From: Mageeibacillus sp. UBA6976
GTDB taxonomy: Bacteria > Bacillota > Clostridia > Saccharofermentanales > Saccharofermentanaceae
Direction of reading: 5' to 3'
Assembly (NCBI GenBank): GCA_002450155.1
Contig: DJYO01000013.1
Span: forward strand, 1-64,000
Length of the DNA: 64,000 bases
Every line of letters begins with the position of its first letter. Within the stretch, counting starts at the first letter, position 1. Below the pieces are notes generated by a model that saw nothing but the letters and a program-made list of their open reading frames with translations, did not search any database and was not told the origin of the DNA. This document shows positions 18,204 through 27,255 of this stretch, piece by piece. Both the position numbers and the translations under genes were made by a program.

Positions 18204-18231
18204 ATGTAAAGAGGCTTTGACATTGTGGCCG

Positions 18232-19698
18232 TCAGCCCTGTCTGTGCTTTTTTAGTACTGTACTCAGCAGCTCGTCTGTCATAAATGTATTCTTAAGAAG
18301 GATGCTTAGCAGGAAGAATACTATGACGCCTGCCAAAGCGCCTCCGAAAAGCTTGATCTTATCGTCATCAACAAGCATTTGTATAGCAGCTACAAAGGTC
18401 GTCATAGCTATTGTAGAGATCAAAGTCACGACGATGTTCCTGCGGTTGATCTCATAAGCCTGATACTTGCGGGCCTGAACATATACAAGAACAAATACGA
18501 TGATCTCGGACAGGAGAGATGCGACAGAAGCCCCCAGGGCACCGTATCTTGGTATCAGTATCATGTTATTACCGAAATTGATCGCCATAGTTATAGTGTA
18601 AGCGATCATCAGATAAAACTCTTTGCCTGCACACATCATTACCTGATAGCAGATTATATCCCCTATGCATTTCAGCGGGATCATGAAAGCTAAGACCATC
18701 AGGCACAGACTTGCTTCCTGATATCCGTTACCAAGCCAAAGACTCATAAGCGGTGATGCGACACTTACAAGTCCAAAGCACATCGGCAATGAAACAAGTG
18801 CCATCATATTCACCCCGAATCTGACAAGATCATTAAACTTATCCTTATCATTGGAATAATAGAAACTCAGCTTGGGCAGAAAGACTGCCGTGATCGCGAT
18901 AACTGTCGTGATGATAAGATCTATTATCTTTTGCGAATATGAATAATATGCAACGGACGAATTATGATCCATTATCCCAAGCATCGTAATATCCATTCTC
19001 GCGTAAAGCTCTGTTGAAACAGTACAAAGCGCAAGATAGACAATTGACTTGAGATGTGGCGCCAGATCGATCTTTCTGAAACTGAGATGTACCGATCTAC
19101 TCATATGGATCAGGTTGATCAGATGATATATCCCGCTGGAGAAAACACTTATCAGAGCATACTTATACAGATCTTCAGGAACATGCACAAATATAAATAC
19201 TGCCAATAGCCCAAGAGATTTGACAGCAAGGGACCTCAAGGCGATAAACTTATAGTCCTCGTTGCCCTGGAAAAACCAGTCTATGTTAATGTAGTTCACT
19301 ACGATGGTAAAACCGCAAACGAGATAGAGTAATTGTTCTGCGCGAAACAAAGGCAGGAACAGCAGACAGATGGTAAACACTATAACTGCCACTGTCGTCA
19401 TGAACGTATTTATGACCAGAAGCTCTGACACCAGCTTAGCCCTTGCTTCCCTGTCTTCTTTCCTCTTGGCTGTTTCTCTGATGGCATACGCGCCTATACC
19501 AAGAGAACCCAGGAGAACGAAATAAGAAACATTATTGGCAACAGCCGCATAGCGTCCCATACCGTCCGGTGTAAGGACACGGGCAACATAGCCCACACTT
19601 ATCATAGGAAAGACAACATTAAGAAGCCTGCATAAAACATTAAAGAAGGCGTTCTGCGCTATTGATCTCTTATCGGTTCTTGAATTATCGGGACTCAT
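18232..19698 (-). CDS. Polysaccharide flippase (Wzx/MOP family)
   Basis: 488 aa with about 14 hydrophobic segments throughout, the usual size and topology of MOP-superfamily O-unit or repeat-unit flippases. The N-terminal RSIAQNAFFNVLCRLLNVVFP leads into the first helix, and MGRYAAVANNVSYFVLLGSLG is the typical second-helix loop. It would flip undecaprenyl-linked repeat units across the membrane. It overlaps the upstream glycosyltransferase by 14 bp and is the last gene of this arm of the exopolysaccharide locus. No clear terminator separates it from the oxidoreductase promoter. Confidence 0.88.
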   Translation of the reverse strand: MSPDNSRTDKRSIAQNAFFNVLCRLLNVVFPMISVGYVARVLTPDGMGRYAAVANNVSYFVLLGSLGIGAYAIRETAKRKEDREARAKLVSELLVINTFMTTVAVIVFTICLLFLPLFRAEQLLYLVCGFTIVVNYINIDWFFQGNEDYKFIALRSLAVKSLGLLAVFIFVHVPEDLYKYALISVFSSGIYHLINLIHMSRSVHLSFRKIDLAPHLKSIVYLALCTVSTELYARMDITMLGIMDHNSSVAYYSYSQKIIDLIITTVIAITAVFLPKLSFYYSNDKDKFNDLVRFGVNMMALVSLPMCFGLVSVASPLMSLWLGNGYQEASLCLMVLAFMIPLKCIGDIICYQVMMCAGKEFYLMIAYTITMAINFGNNMILIPRYGALGASVASLLSEIIVFVLVYVQARKYQAYEINRRNIVVTLISTIAMTTFVAAIQMLVDDDKIKLFGGALAGVIVFFLLSILLKNTFMTDELLSTVLKKHRQG

Positions 19699-20854
19699 TA
19701 CTTATCCTTCTCAATATTTCCTTGTACCGGTCATAGAATATATCTAAAGTGTACTTCTCACAATAAAGTGCATTCTGGGCCTTAAGCTGTGAAGCTATAA
19801 CCTCCGGTCCGTCATTCATCAGCTGCCTTATGAGCTCTGCTGCTTCATCTTCTGTACTGAAGGTATAGATCCCGCAATCCTCCCTGCCGGCAAAGGTTTT
19901 GTTACCGCCTGTAAGAGATATCAGACACCGTTTGCCGAGAGATATAGTTTCCAGGAGCGACAGATCGAAATATGTTTCACGGTTCGGGAGTATAAACAGA
20001 TCCGCAGCGTTAATATAAGAATAGGGGTCATCGGTCCAGCCGATCTCTATCCAATCCTTAGACTCAGGCGCCGGGATATCACCGGGTCTGCCGCAACAGA
20101 TCACTGTAACATTCTCAAGTTTCCCGAATATGGATATAAGCCTGTCATAACCTTTAACCGGGATGTGGCGTCCGACATAACAGATAACGAATCTGTTATC
20201 AGGTATCCCTAACTCCCGGCGCACTTGCGATGCGTCCTTACGGGCTGAAATACCGGGAACTCCGGTAGGAAGGTATATATACTTTCTCTCATCTCTGATA
20301 TCCGGATATTTATCCCATGTATGATAATATGGCTCTTCAGCATCTTTGCACGGAAAGATTATATAGTCAGCACGTCTGAAAGCATATTCGTCAAACTCTG
20401 CCGTCCGGTCGAAAAGCTCTTTTTCCTGTTCGTACTCTTCCCTCGTAAGAATATCTTCAACATATTCGTTATAGGGCCTTTTGGGCGTATGCGAAGTTAG
20501 TATTACCTTGCCGTGGTAATCCTCAAGATTCGTCTTCTGAGAGTACAGATCGAAGGTACTGTGGAAATGAACTATGTCGTAATCACCTAGATCAAACGGA
20601 CCTTTCTGCCCGCTCTGATACAGTATCTCGCTGATCCGAGCAGCTTTAGCAGAAAGCTCCGTTTTTCGGTTATGCAAACTGTGGATCTTATGCCTGATCC
20701 TGTATGTCAAAAAGGGCTTAAAATCCTCTTCGTTAAGAAAGCTGATCTCTTTGTCCGACCGCTCATCCCTGCAGCTCTTCAGATTCCACAGATAACCGGA
20801 CGGGCCCCCTGTAGGTGCGATATATCTCTCGTAAAAATAGATCAACGTCTTCAC
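19685..20854 (-). CDS. Glycosyltransferase, GT-B fold (GT4-like)
   Basis: 389 aa. The C-terminal half has the GT4 pattern: RFVICYVGRHIPVKGYDRLI near residue 220, WTDDPYSYINAADLFILPNR near 270, and a late acidic motif LSLLETISLGK near 300 in place of the canonical EGFPxxxLEA. The N-terminal half has HFHSTFDLYSQK and a HTPKRPYNEY loop. It starts with GTG preceded by AAGGA, 16 bp after the upstream GT2 gene. It probably adds one sugar of the exopolysaccharide repeat; donor and linkage cannot be predicted. Confidence 0.85.
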   Translation of the reverse strand: MKTLIYFYERYIAPTGGPSGYLWNLKSCRDERSDKEISFLNEEDFKPFLTYRIRHKIHSLHNRKTELSAKAARISEILYQSGQKGPFDLGDYDIVHFHSTFDLYSQKTNLEDYHGKVILTSHTPKRPYNEYVEDILTREEYEQEKELFDRTAEFDEYAFRRADYIIFPCKDAEEPYYHTWDKYPDIRDERKYIYLPTGVPGISARKDASQVRRELGIPDNRFVICYVGRHIPVKGYDRLISIFGKLENVTVICCGRPGDIPAPESKDWIEIGWTDDPYSYINAADLFILPNRETYFDLSLLETISLGKRCLISLTGGNKTFAGREDCGIYTFSTEDEAAELIRQLMNDGPEVIASQLKAQNALYCEKYTLDIFYDRYKEILRRISNESR

Positions 20855-20870
20855 TTCAGCATTCCTTGTA

Positions 20871-21887
20871 TTACTTTTTGCGTTCTAATAACCTTGTATA
20901 GATCCTGATCCCGAACAGGTTCAGGATCAGGGCCTTGATCCTGGATTTAATACCATTTGAACCGGTAAGTATCGCGCGCCGATCTATCTTCTTACCACAT
21001 TCATATTTACCGATGCCGTACTCCAGGATCATCCAAAGATATGTATCTGCCCAATGCGCGAGGAGCAGATCCTTATTCCTGCTTTCTTTAAGGTTCTTAC
21101 TATAATAAACATATATTGAATTCATCACATAGACAAGAGCCCCGGCATGCTTCTCCTGATCCTTAACAGAATCTCTCATGATAGAGTTTTGACGGAGTCT
21201 GTAGCAATATAATCTCTCCTGAATGTATCTTACCTTAACGGCACCTGCCATGACCTGAGGCGTCCAGAGTTCATCTTCGTGTATGATCCCCTTTTCAAAC
21301 AATAATCCGTTATCCAAGAGATAGTCACGCCGGCAGGCACGAAGCCATGCAGTAACGGCAAACCTCCCGTGATCTTGTATCTCGCAGACCATAGTTTCTA
21401 TGCCGGAAGTAACCTTAGATCCGTCTAATCCGGAGTGATTGAGTATAACGTCATATTCAGAATCTATGACAGAGTCATTCTCATCTATTACCAGTCCGTC
21501 AAACAGGATTACTTCCACATCACTTTGGGATAGAGTCTTTATCAGGTTTTCCAAAGCTCCGGGGACCACCATATCATCCGAATCACAGAAAAAAACATAC
21601 TTGCCGGTTGATTTCTCCAGACCGAAATTTCTGGCATCCGAAAGCCCTCCGTTTTCCTTATGGAAACAGGAAATGAAATCATATTGCCCCGCATACGAAT
21701 CAGCGATACTGCCTGAGTTATCCGTGGAGCCGTCATCAACCAGGATCATCTCAGTCTCTTCTATTCCATCTGCCTTCAGGAACGAGTCAAGGCACCTGTC
21801 TAAATAAGGACCGACATTATAGATCGGAACTATGATCGAAAGAACAGGATTTCTTCTGTCAGTTTTTGCTCTTATTATCTCTGTCAT
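20871..21887 (-). CDS. Glycosyltransferase family 2
   Basis: 338 aa. The GT-A fold opens with LSIIVPIYNVGPYLDRCLDS (about 17-36), with ILVDDGSTDNS and the catalytic-metal motif FCDSDD near residue 100. The C-terminus (about 230-338) has helical membrane-association segments and a basic tail. It overlaps the upstream GT2 gene by 4 bp (21884-21887). The start codon lacks a strong Shine-Dalgarno and probably relies on coupling. Confidence 0.9.
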   Translation of the reverse strand: MTEIIRAKTDRRNPVLSIIVPIYNVGPYLDRCLDSFLKADGIEETEMILVDDGSTDNSGSIADSYAGQYDFISCFHKENGGLSDARNFGLEKSTGKYVFFCDSDDMVVPGALENLIKTLSQSDVEVILFDGLVIDENDSVIDSEYDVILNHSGLDGSKVTSGIETMVCEIQDHGRFAVTAWLRACRRDYLLDNGLLFEKGIIHEDELWTPQVMAGAVKVRYIQERLYCYRLRQNSIMRDSVKDQEKHAGALVYVMNSIYVYYSKNLKESRNKDLLLAHWADTYLWMILEYGIGKYECGKKIDRRAILTGSNGIKSRIKALILNLFGIRIYTRLLERKK

Positions 21888-22867
21888 ACCGTTCTCTGTC
21901 TGCGCTTTGCCCTGATCTTAAGGAAACGATAATAAACAGACGGAAAGTGCCTTATAAGAAAGACTTTCAGTCTTATCTTAGATCTAGGCTTTCCCTGCCC
22001 TTTGATCTGCTCATATGTCTGCAAAGCTATCTCCCTTAATCTAGAGAGATATTCGCTGCCCGAAGCGTCATAGATAACGCAACTGGTCAGATCAAGAGCC
22101 GTGATCAGTTTTCTCAAATTGATCTTGTATATCAGCGCCTTATCATCCTTGCAGATATCCAGTTCCCTGCCAAGAACGGTGAAATACTGCATCTTACTGC
22201 CGTCAAAAGGTTTGTTCATAGCTGATTCCGGTCTTTGATAATAGAAATACAGGGGGTCATTGCAGCATGCGACCTTTAATGCTCTCATACAGCATTCGAA
22301 AGTAAAAAAGGCGTCTTCCTGGATTATGAGAGTCTCATCAAACCTTATGCCGCTCAAAAGCTTGCTTCTATAAAGCTTTCCCCAGGCAGCAAGACAGATA
22401 TGTCCCACCATACCCGAGAAATATGCATGCATAATGCTGTTATGCCCTTCGAAGATATCATCAACAGTCTCTTTTTCCTTTATCAGAGTTCCGTCTTCAT
22501 ACCAGTAATATAATGAGCATTGAGATATATCTGCCTGCTCCTTTACGATGAGATCGATAAGTCTTGTCAGATATTCGGGATCGATCCTGTCATCAGAATC
22601 CATAAAAGTTATATACTTTCCGCTTGCCGAATCCAGTCCCAGATTGCGCGCTGAAGATACGCCTCTCCCGGTTGAATCCATAAGTTTGATACGCGGGTCT
22701 GTTTGCGCTAAGGAAGTTACGATCTCGCAGGTATCATCCGTCGAACCGTCATTGATCACCAGGAGCTCCCAATCCGAAAAAGTCTGAGCAAGAACACTCT
22801 CAATGCTCCTCCTAATGCATGAACCGGAATCTTTGGCTGGCAGGATGATCGATATTTGCGGAGTCAT
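21884..22867 (-). CDS. Glycosyltransferase family 2
   Basis: 327 aa. ISIILPAKDSGSCIRRSIES at the N-terminus, VINDGSTDDT and FMDSDDRIDPEY near residue 92 mark a GT-A inverting glycosyltransferase. It is the first gene of the leftward arm and diverges from the GT2 at 22904, leaving only 36 bp between the two start codons. No Shine-Dalgarno is seen in the short AT-rich leader, so translation initiation may be unusual. Confidence 0.9.
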   Translation of the reverse strand: MTPQISIILPAKDSGSCIRRSIESVLAQTFSDWELLVINDGSTDDTCEIVTSLAQTDPRIKLMDSTGRGVSSARNLGLDSASGKYITFMDSDDRIDPEYLTRLIDLIVKEQADISQCSLYYWYEDGTLIKEKETVDDIFEGHNSIMHAYFSGMVGHICLAAWGKLYRSKLLSGIRFDETLIIQEDAFFTFECCMRALKVACCNDPLYFYYQRPESAMNKPFDGSKMQYFTVLGRELDICKDDKALIYKINLRKLITALDLTSCVIYDASGSEYLSRLREIALQTYEQIKGQGKPRSKIRLKVFLIRHFPSVYYRFLKIRAKRRQRTV

Positions 22868-22891
22868 TATATTAATTCACTCGTTCGGATG

Positions 22892-22904
22892 TATAATTGC
22901 TTTA
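22892..22904 (+). promoter_or_regulatory. Leaderless-type promoter/start of the plus-strand GT2 gene
   Basis: A consensus TATAAT (22892-22897) is followed after 6 nt by the ATG at 22904. Transcription starting about 7 nt past the -10 would begin at the start codon itself. No Shine-Dalgarno is present and the -35 is poor. Confidence 0.55.
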
Positions 22905-23836
22905 TGAAAGTAAGTATTATTATACCAATCTATAATACAGAAAACCACTTGGATAAGTGCATCGCCTCCGTCATAAGACAAACTTATGGCGACCTGGAGA
23001 TAATCCTTGTCAACGATGGTTCTACTGACGGCTCGCTTAATATATGCCGTTCTTACAAAGACAGGGATCCCCGTATCATGCTTATAGACCAGGAGAACGC
23101 AGGGGTATCTGCTGCAAGGAACGCGGGACTTGATGCTTCTTCGGGAGATCTTATCACCTTCATCGACAGCGATGACAGTGTTGAAGATGACTATATTGAA
23201 TATCTTATGGATCTGATGATGCAGCATGGATCAGATCTAGTCTGCTGCCAGTACGACGGCCCGGTAAAAAGCACCAGACAGCCGAGGAATATAATCGGGA
23301 CCGAAGGGTGTCTAAGAGAATATCTTATATCAAATGACATAACAGTATCAGTATGCTGCAAGTTATATAGCAGACGCTTGTTTGACGGGATCAGGATGCC
23401 CTGCGGAAAAAGGTATGAGGATAATTTCGTAGTATATAGGCTCTTATCAAGATGCAGTAATGTCACTATCGGATATGATAAGAAATACAACTACTATTCA
23501 AATTCAGAAGGATTCATTAATGAACCCTTCTCTCAGACTCAGATGGACATAGTGGAGGCTGCTGTTGAGCAAAAGGATTATATAGACAAGAACTATCCCG
23601 GGCTTTCGTCACTTGCCAACTCAAGAGTCATCTATGCCGCTAACCGCTGTCTTACCAAAATGGCTGATTCGAATACTTATGATGAGCAATTCGCAAACAG
23701 GCTGAAACCGTTATACAAAGCATATACCAAGGATTTCCTTAAGGGGCCTAGCGGCAGATCTGCCAAACTCTTCTCAAGAGTAGCGCGCATTAGCCCCAGA
23801 ACCGCAATAAAGCTCTACCGGCTCCTAAGCAAGTGA
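22904..23836 (+). CDS. Glycosyltransferase family 2
   Basis: 310 aa from the ATG at 22904; the longer frame to 22856 would run into the divergent gene and has no homology before MKVSIIIPIYN. The GT-A core is clear: IIIPIYNTENHLDKCI at the N-terminus, ILVNDGSTDGS and FIDSDDSVEDDY near residue 90. It is a single plus-strand gene between leftward transcription units of the same locus. Its 3' end overlaps the convergent glycosyltransferase gene by 12 bp (23825-23836). Confidence 0.9.
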   Translation: MKVSIIIPIYNTENHLDKCIASVIRQTYGDLEIILVNDGSTDGSLNICRSYKDRDPRIMLIDQENAGVSAARNAGLDASSGDLITFIDSDDSVEDDYIEYLMDLMMQHGSDLVCCQYDGPVKSTRQPRNIIGTEGCLREYLISNDITVSVCCKLYSRRLFDGIRMPCGKRYEDNFVVYRLLSRCSNVTIGYDKKYNYYSNSEGFINEPFSQTQMDIVEAAVEQKDYIDKNYPGLSSLANSRVIYAANRCLTKMADSNTYDEQFANRLKPLYKAYTKDFLKGPSGRSAKLFSRVARISPRTAIKLYRLLSK

Positions 23837-24970
23837 ATTATAGCAATCGGTCAATGCTTTTGCCGACTTGCTCCAGGGGAACTTATCTTCATAAAGCTTC
23901 CTGGATCTTTTTCCTATCTGATCCCATTCCCCTTGCCTGCCCAGAAGAGTGTCTAAAGCTCTTCCTATCTCCTGTTTTATATCTGCAGAAGCATCTATCG
24001 TAACACCGATGTCGTTTTCTCCGATCTCTTTATAGATCGAACCGTTCCTTACCATGATAAGAGGCTTGCCGAGCATAAGCGCCTCATAAAACTTATTGGG
24101 GGCAGAATATCTGTTGTTCTTAACAACGGGGTTCTGGAGGGCTGTCATGATATCGCAGGCTTTCTCCAGCGCCAGGATATCGTCATAAGGAAGGGGTCCG
24201 TAATAGAAGATATTGCTGTTTACCCGTGCTGCCTCCTCGATAAAAGGCCTGAGCACGCCATAGCCTGCAACATGCCACTCGATGTCCGGCCGCAAGGCCA
24301 TTACTTCGCAGGTCTCCTTAAGGAACCTGTCAAAGACGAGCATCCCTGCATAAACGACCTTAGGCTTACCTGGGTCAGAATCAGGAGACAGAGCAAAATC
24401 AGCATTAACCTTGATATCTTCGGGAGAATTCTCAACGATTATAAGGCTCTTTGGAGATGTGCCCCTGATCTGCTCCCTGCGTTCCTCGCTGCAGATAATG
24501 GTTACATCAGCCTTATCTATATAGGAGTTCTCCATCTTTCTTATAACGCTCTTAACTATGCCCGGGGCATTATAAGAATCAGCATAGTAATCGAAGATAT
24601 CGTAGACTACCTTCTTGCCGAATTTCTTTGCCGCCTTGAATGCCGGCCTGGCAGTATCGAAATTTACTACATGGATGGCATCGTATCTTGAATTATTCTC
24701 TTCGAGAAACCTGTATGCTCTCTTCCAGAATCTGAGCATGGGAGACAGCATGCTCTTCATGCCTCCGCCGTATCCGGCTTTCTCAGGGATCAGATAGTAG
24801 TCAAACTCCCTGTCATGTATCCTGTGTTTTTCAATTATTATCTCATCCCCGGACCTTTCCCTGTCCCAGCCGAGCAGGAAAACATTATGCTCTTTAGCAA
24901 GAGCGTACATCTCCTTCTCTACCCTGGAATCCGGATATCCCTTGTCAGACCTGATAAAGCAAATGTTCAT
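23825..24970 (-). CDS. Glycosyltransferase, GT-B fold (GT4-like)
   Basis: 381 aa from the ATG at 24970. The longer frame to 25069 would run through the nagB terminator and is rejected. The Rossmann start MNICFIRSDKGYPDSRVEKE is typical, KPKVVYAGMLVFDRFL opens the second domain, and NKFYEALMLGKPLIMV is the nucleotide-sugar Glu motif. It lies alone between nagB and the convergent GT2 and uses its own promoter with a leaderless start. It probably transfers a sugar or amino sugar during exopolysaccharide assembly. Confidence 0.88.
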   Translation of the reverse strand: MNICFIRSDKGYPDSRVEKEMYALAKEHNVFLLGWDRERSGDEIIIEKHRIHDREFDYYLIPEKAGYGGGMKSMLSPMLRFWKRAYRFLEENNSRYDAIHVVNFDTARPAFKAAKKFGKKVVYDIFDYYADSYNAPGIVKSVIRKMENSYIDKADVTIICSEERREQIRGTSPKSLIIVENSPEDIKVNADFALSPDSDPGKPKVVYAGMLVFDRFLKETCEVMALRPDIEWHVAGYGVLRPFIEEAARVNSNIFYYGPLPYDDILALEKACDIMTALQNPVVKNNRYSAPNKFYEALMLGKPLIMVRNGSIYKEIGENDIGVTIDASADIKQEIGRALDTLLGRQGEWDQIGKRSRKLYEDKFPWSKSAKALTDCYNSLA

Positions 24971-24982
24971 AGATGGATTATA
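24970..24982 (-). promoter_or_regulatory. Leaderless-type promoter/start of the GT4-like gene
   Basis: On the minus strand TATAAT (24977-24982) is followed after 6 nt (CCATCT) by the ATG at 24970. There is no Shine-Dalgarno. The -35 position falls in the T tract of the nagB terminator. Confidence 0.6.
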
Positions 24983-24998
24983 AACTAATTCCGAGTTC

Positions 24999-25029
24999 AA
25001 AAAAACAGCCACGGCAAAAGCCGTGGCTG
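24999..25029 (-). terminator. Rho-independent terminator of nagB
   Basis: A perfect 10-bp stem (CAGCCACGGC / GCCGTGGCTG, loop of four) is followed on the minus strand by seven T. It lies between the nagB stop at 25053 and the promoter of the next gene. Confidence 0.95.
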
Positions 25030-25052
25030 AAATACCGGTTAATATCTTATGC

Positions 25053-25802
25053 TCACTTTGCAGCTTCAACTACGGCATCCGAGATCGCAGCCTCATCACC
25101 TATAACAACAACATTAGGATGGAGCTGGAGAATGGATGCAGGTACATAAGGAGTAACAGGACCGCAGAAAGCCTTTTCGACGATGCCGCGCTTACCCTCG
25201 CCTGTAGCCATGAGGATTACAGTAGTAGACTTCATGATATAGCCGATACCCATTGTGTATGCCTGGGTAGGAACGGCAGCCATATCTCCGCCGAAGAAGA
25301 GTCTGGCATTATCACGGATCGTCTGCTCTTCAAGATCGATGCACTGTGTATTTACGCAGAAAGCGTCAGCAGGCTCGTTGAAGCCGATATGTCCGTCGCC
25401 GCCGATACCGAGGAGCTGGATGTCCAAATGGCCTAAGCTCTCAAGGATGGCGTCATAATCGGTGCAAGCCTTGACAGCATCTGCCTCAAGTCCGTCCGGT
25501 ACATAAGTCTTGCTCTTGTCGATGTTTACATGGTCAAAGAGATTGGTGTTCATGAAGTATCTGTAGGACTGATCGTGGTCTCCGCCAAGTCCTCTGTATT
25601 CATCAAGGTTAGCAGATGTCACCCGGGAGAAATCAAGGCTGCCTTCCTTGTACATATCTACCAAAGCCTTATAGGTGCCGACAGGTGTTGATCCGGTTGC
25701 AAGACCGATCTTGCAGTCAGGCTTAAGCCTTATCTGGGATGCGATAAGCTCAGCGCAGGCCTTAGATGCTTCTTCGTAGTTACTCTTTCTGATTACTCTC
25801 AT
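25053..25802 (-). CDS. nagB: Glucosamine-6-phosphate deaminase
   Basis: 249 aa. It converts glucosamine-6-phosphate to fructose-6-phosphate and ammonia. LATGSTPVGTYKAL (about 34-47) is the phosphate-binding loop, NLDEYRGL (about 66-73) holds the catalytic Asp, and GIGGDGHIGFNEP (about 131-143) contains the conserved His. The length is typical. It follows glmM by 17 bp in the same direction with AAGGAG ahead of the ATG, so the pair balances amino-sugar supply and recycling beside the polysaccharide genes. A strong terminator ends the unit. Confidence 0.96.
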   Translation of the reverse strand: MRVIRKSNYEEASKACAELIASQIRLKPDCKIGLATGSTPVGTYKALVDMYKEGSLDFSRVTSANLDEYRGLGGDHDQSYRYFMNTNLFDHVNIDKSKTYVPDGLEADAVKACTDYDAILESLGHLDIQLLGIGGDGHIGFNEPADAFCVNTQCIDLEEQTIRDNARLFFGGDMAAVPTQAYTMGIGYIMKSTTVILMATGEGKRGIVEKAFCGPVTPYVPASILQLHPNVVVIGDEAAISDAVVEAAK

Positions 25803-25819
25803 AATTGTCTCCTTCTGTA

Positions 25820-27178
25820 TTACTGGTCAGCTATAAGGCCTTCTGCCTTGATAACTTCGATAACTTCGTCTACATACTTCTCGCAGATCTCGTCTGTCTT
25901 AGCCTCGACCATTACTCTGATCTTAGGCTCCGTGCCTGAAGCACGCAGAAGGATCCTGCCGTCGCCGCCCAGTTCTTTGGTAACCTTCTCGGTTGCCTCC
26001 AATACCTTGGCGTTCTTCTGGGCTTCCTCCTTGTCCTTTACAACAACGTTCTTAAGGCACTGGGGGAACATCTTCATCTCGCCTGCAAGCATTGACAGGG
26101 GGAGTTTCTTATCCAGCATGGTTCCGAGGACCATGAGGGATGTGAGGATTCCGTCACCTGTTGTGGCGTACTTGCCGAAAATAATATGTCCGGACTGCTC
26201 GCCTCCGATCATGAAGCCATTGGCCATCATGTTCTCTGCAACATACTTATCGCCGACCTTAGTCTTCTCAGTCCTGATGCCTATGGCTTCGCAAGCCTTA
26301 TAAAGGCCCATATTGCTCATGATGGTAGTAACAATGGTATTGCCGTCAAGCTGTCCCTGTTCCTTCATGTACTTGCCGCACAGATACATGATCTGATCGC
26401 CATTTACTTCGTTACCCAGTTCATCGACTGCAAGACATCTGTCAGCATCGCCGTCATATGCAAAACCGACATTAAGTCCGTTGTCTACTACGAACTTGCG
26501 GAAGCTGTCCATGTGAGTCGATCCGCAGTCGCGGTTGATATTAAGGCCGTCAGGGTTGTTGCCTACAACATATACCTTCGCACCGAGAGCCTCAAATACG
26601 GATCTGGCGATATTCCAGGACGCACCATTGGAGCAGTCGAGTCCGACCTTCATGCCGTTAAATCCTCTTGTAGGTATAGTCATGAGGTATCCGATATACC
26701 TGTTTCTGCCGGAAGCATAATCGATGACATTACCTATAGCCTCACGCTCAGCAAGAGGTATCTCGTCTGTCTCGGCATCTATATAAGCCTCTATCTGTTC
26801 CTCTATCTCAGCTTCGATCTTCTGGCCATTGGCGCGCATGATCTTGATGCCGTTATCGTAGAAAGGATTATGAGAAGCGGATATCATGATACCGCAGTCA
26901 AATCCGTCAGTCCTGCAGCAATAAGAGACCGAAGGAGTAGTAGTTACGTGGAGCAGATAAGCATCTGCACCTGATGAAGTAAGTCCTGCGTTAAGGGCAG
27001 CTTCCAGCATGTAGGAGCTCCTTCTCGTATCCTTACCGATAACGATCCTTGCTCTTCCGTCTTCGTGATTCTTGCCGTAGTACCATCCGAGGAATCTGCC
27101 GACCTTGAATGCACTCTTTGCCGTAAGCGCCTTATTGGCTTCGCCTCTGAAACCATCAGTACCGAAATATTTACCCAT
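25820..27178 (-). CDS. glmM: Phosphoglucosamine mutase
   Basis: 452 aa. It interconverts glucosamine-6- and glucosamine-1-phosphate on the way to UDP-GlcNAc for peptidoglycan and exopolysaccharide. The N-terminal KYFGTDGFRGEAN, the catalytic phosphoserine loop ISASHNPFYDNG near residue 100, the metal site DGDADRC near 240 and the sugar-binding GGEQSGH near 323 are all present. RASGTEPKIRVM near the C-terminus binds phosphate. AAAGGCGG precedes the start. It diverges from the polymerase gene at 27255. Confidence 0.96.
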   Translation of the reverse strand: MGKYFGTDGFRGEANKALTAKSAFKVGRFLGWYYGKNHEDGRARIVIGKDTRRSSYMLEAALNAGLTSSGADAYLLHVTTTPSVSYCCRTDGFDCGIMISASHNPFYDNGIKIMRANGQKIEAEIEEQIEAYIDAETDEIPLAEREAIGNVIDYASGRNRYIGYLMTIPTRGFNGMKVGLDCSNGASWNIARSVFEALGAKVYVVGNNPDGLNINRDCGSTHMDSFRKFVVDNGLNVGFAYDGDADRCLAVDELGNEVNGDQIMYLCGKYMKEQGQLDGNTIVTTIMSNMGLYKACEAIGIRTEKTKVGDKYVAENMMANGFMIGGEQSGHIIFGKYATTGDGILTSLMVLGTMLDKKLPLSMLAGEMKMFPQCLKNVVVKDKEEAQKNAKVLEATEKVTKELGGDGRILLRASGTEPKIRVMVEAKTDEICEKYVDEVIEVIKAEGLIADQ

Positions 27179-27241
27179 TTAGGATACCGCCTTTCCTGCT
27201 TTTATTTGAAGAAATTTTACCACAAAACACCGTATGTCAAT

Positions 27242-27255
27242 TATAATTATGCTCA
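27242..27255 (+). promoter_or_regulatory. Leaderless-type promoter/start of the polymerase gene
   Basis: TATAAT (27242-27247) is followed after 7 nt by the ATG at 27255. The transcript would begin at or within 1 nt of the start codon. An earlier in-frame ATG at 27234 overlaps the upstream side of this promoter and lacks a ribosome-binding site. Confidence 0.5.

Noticed and set aside
26186..26974. 262-codon plus-strand frame opposite glmM
   Set aside because: The codon pattern follows the third-position bias of glmM on the other strand, no ribosome-binding site is present, and glmM is complete with all motifs.
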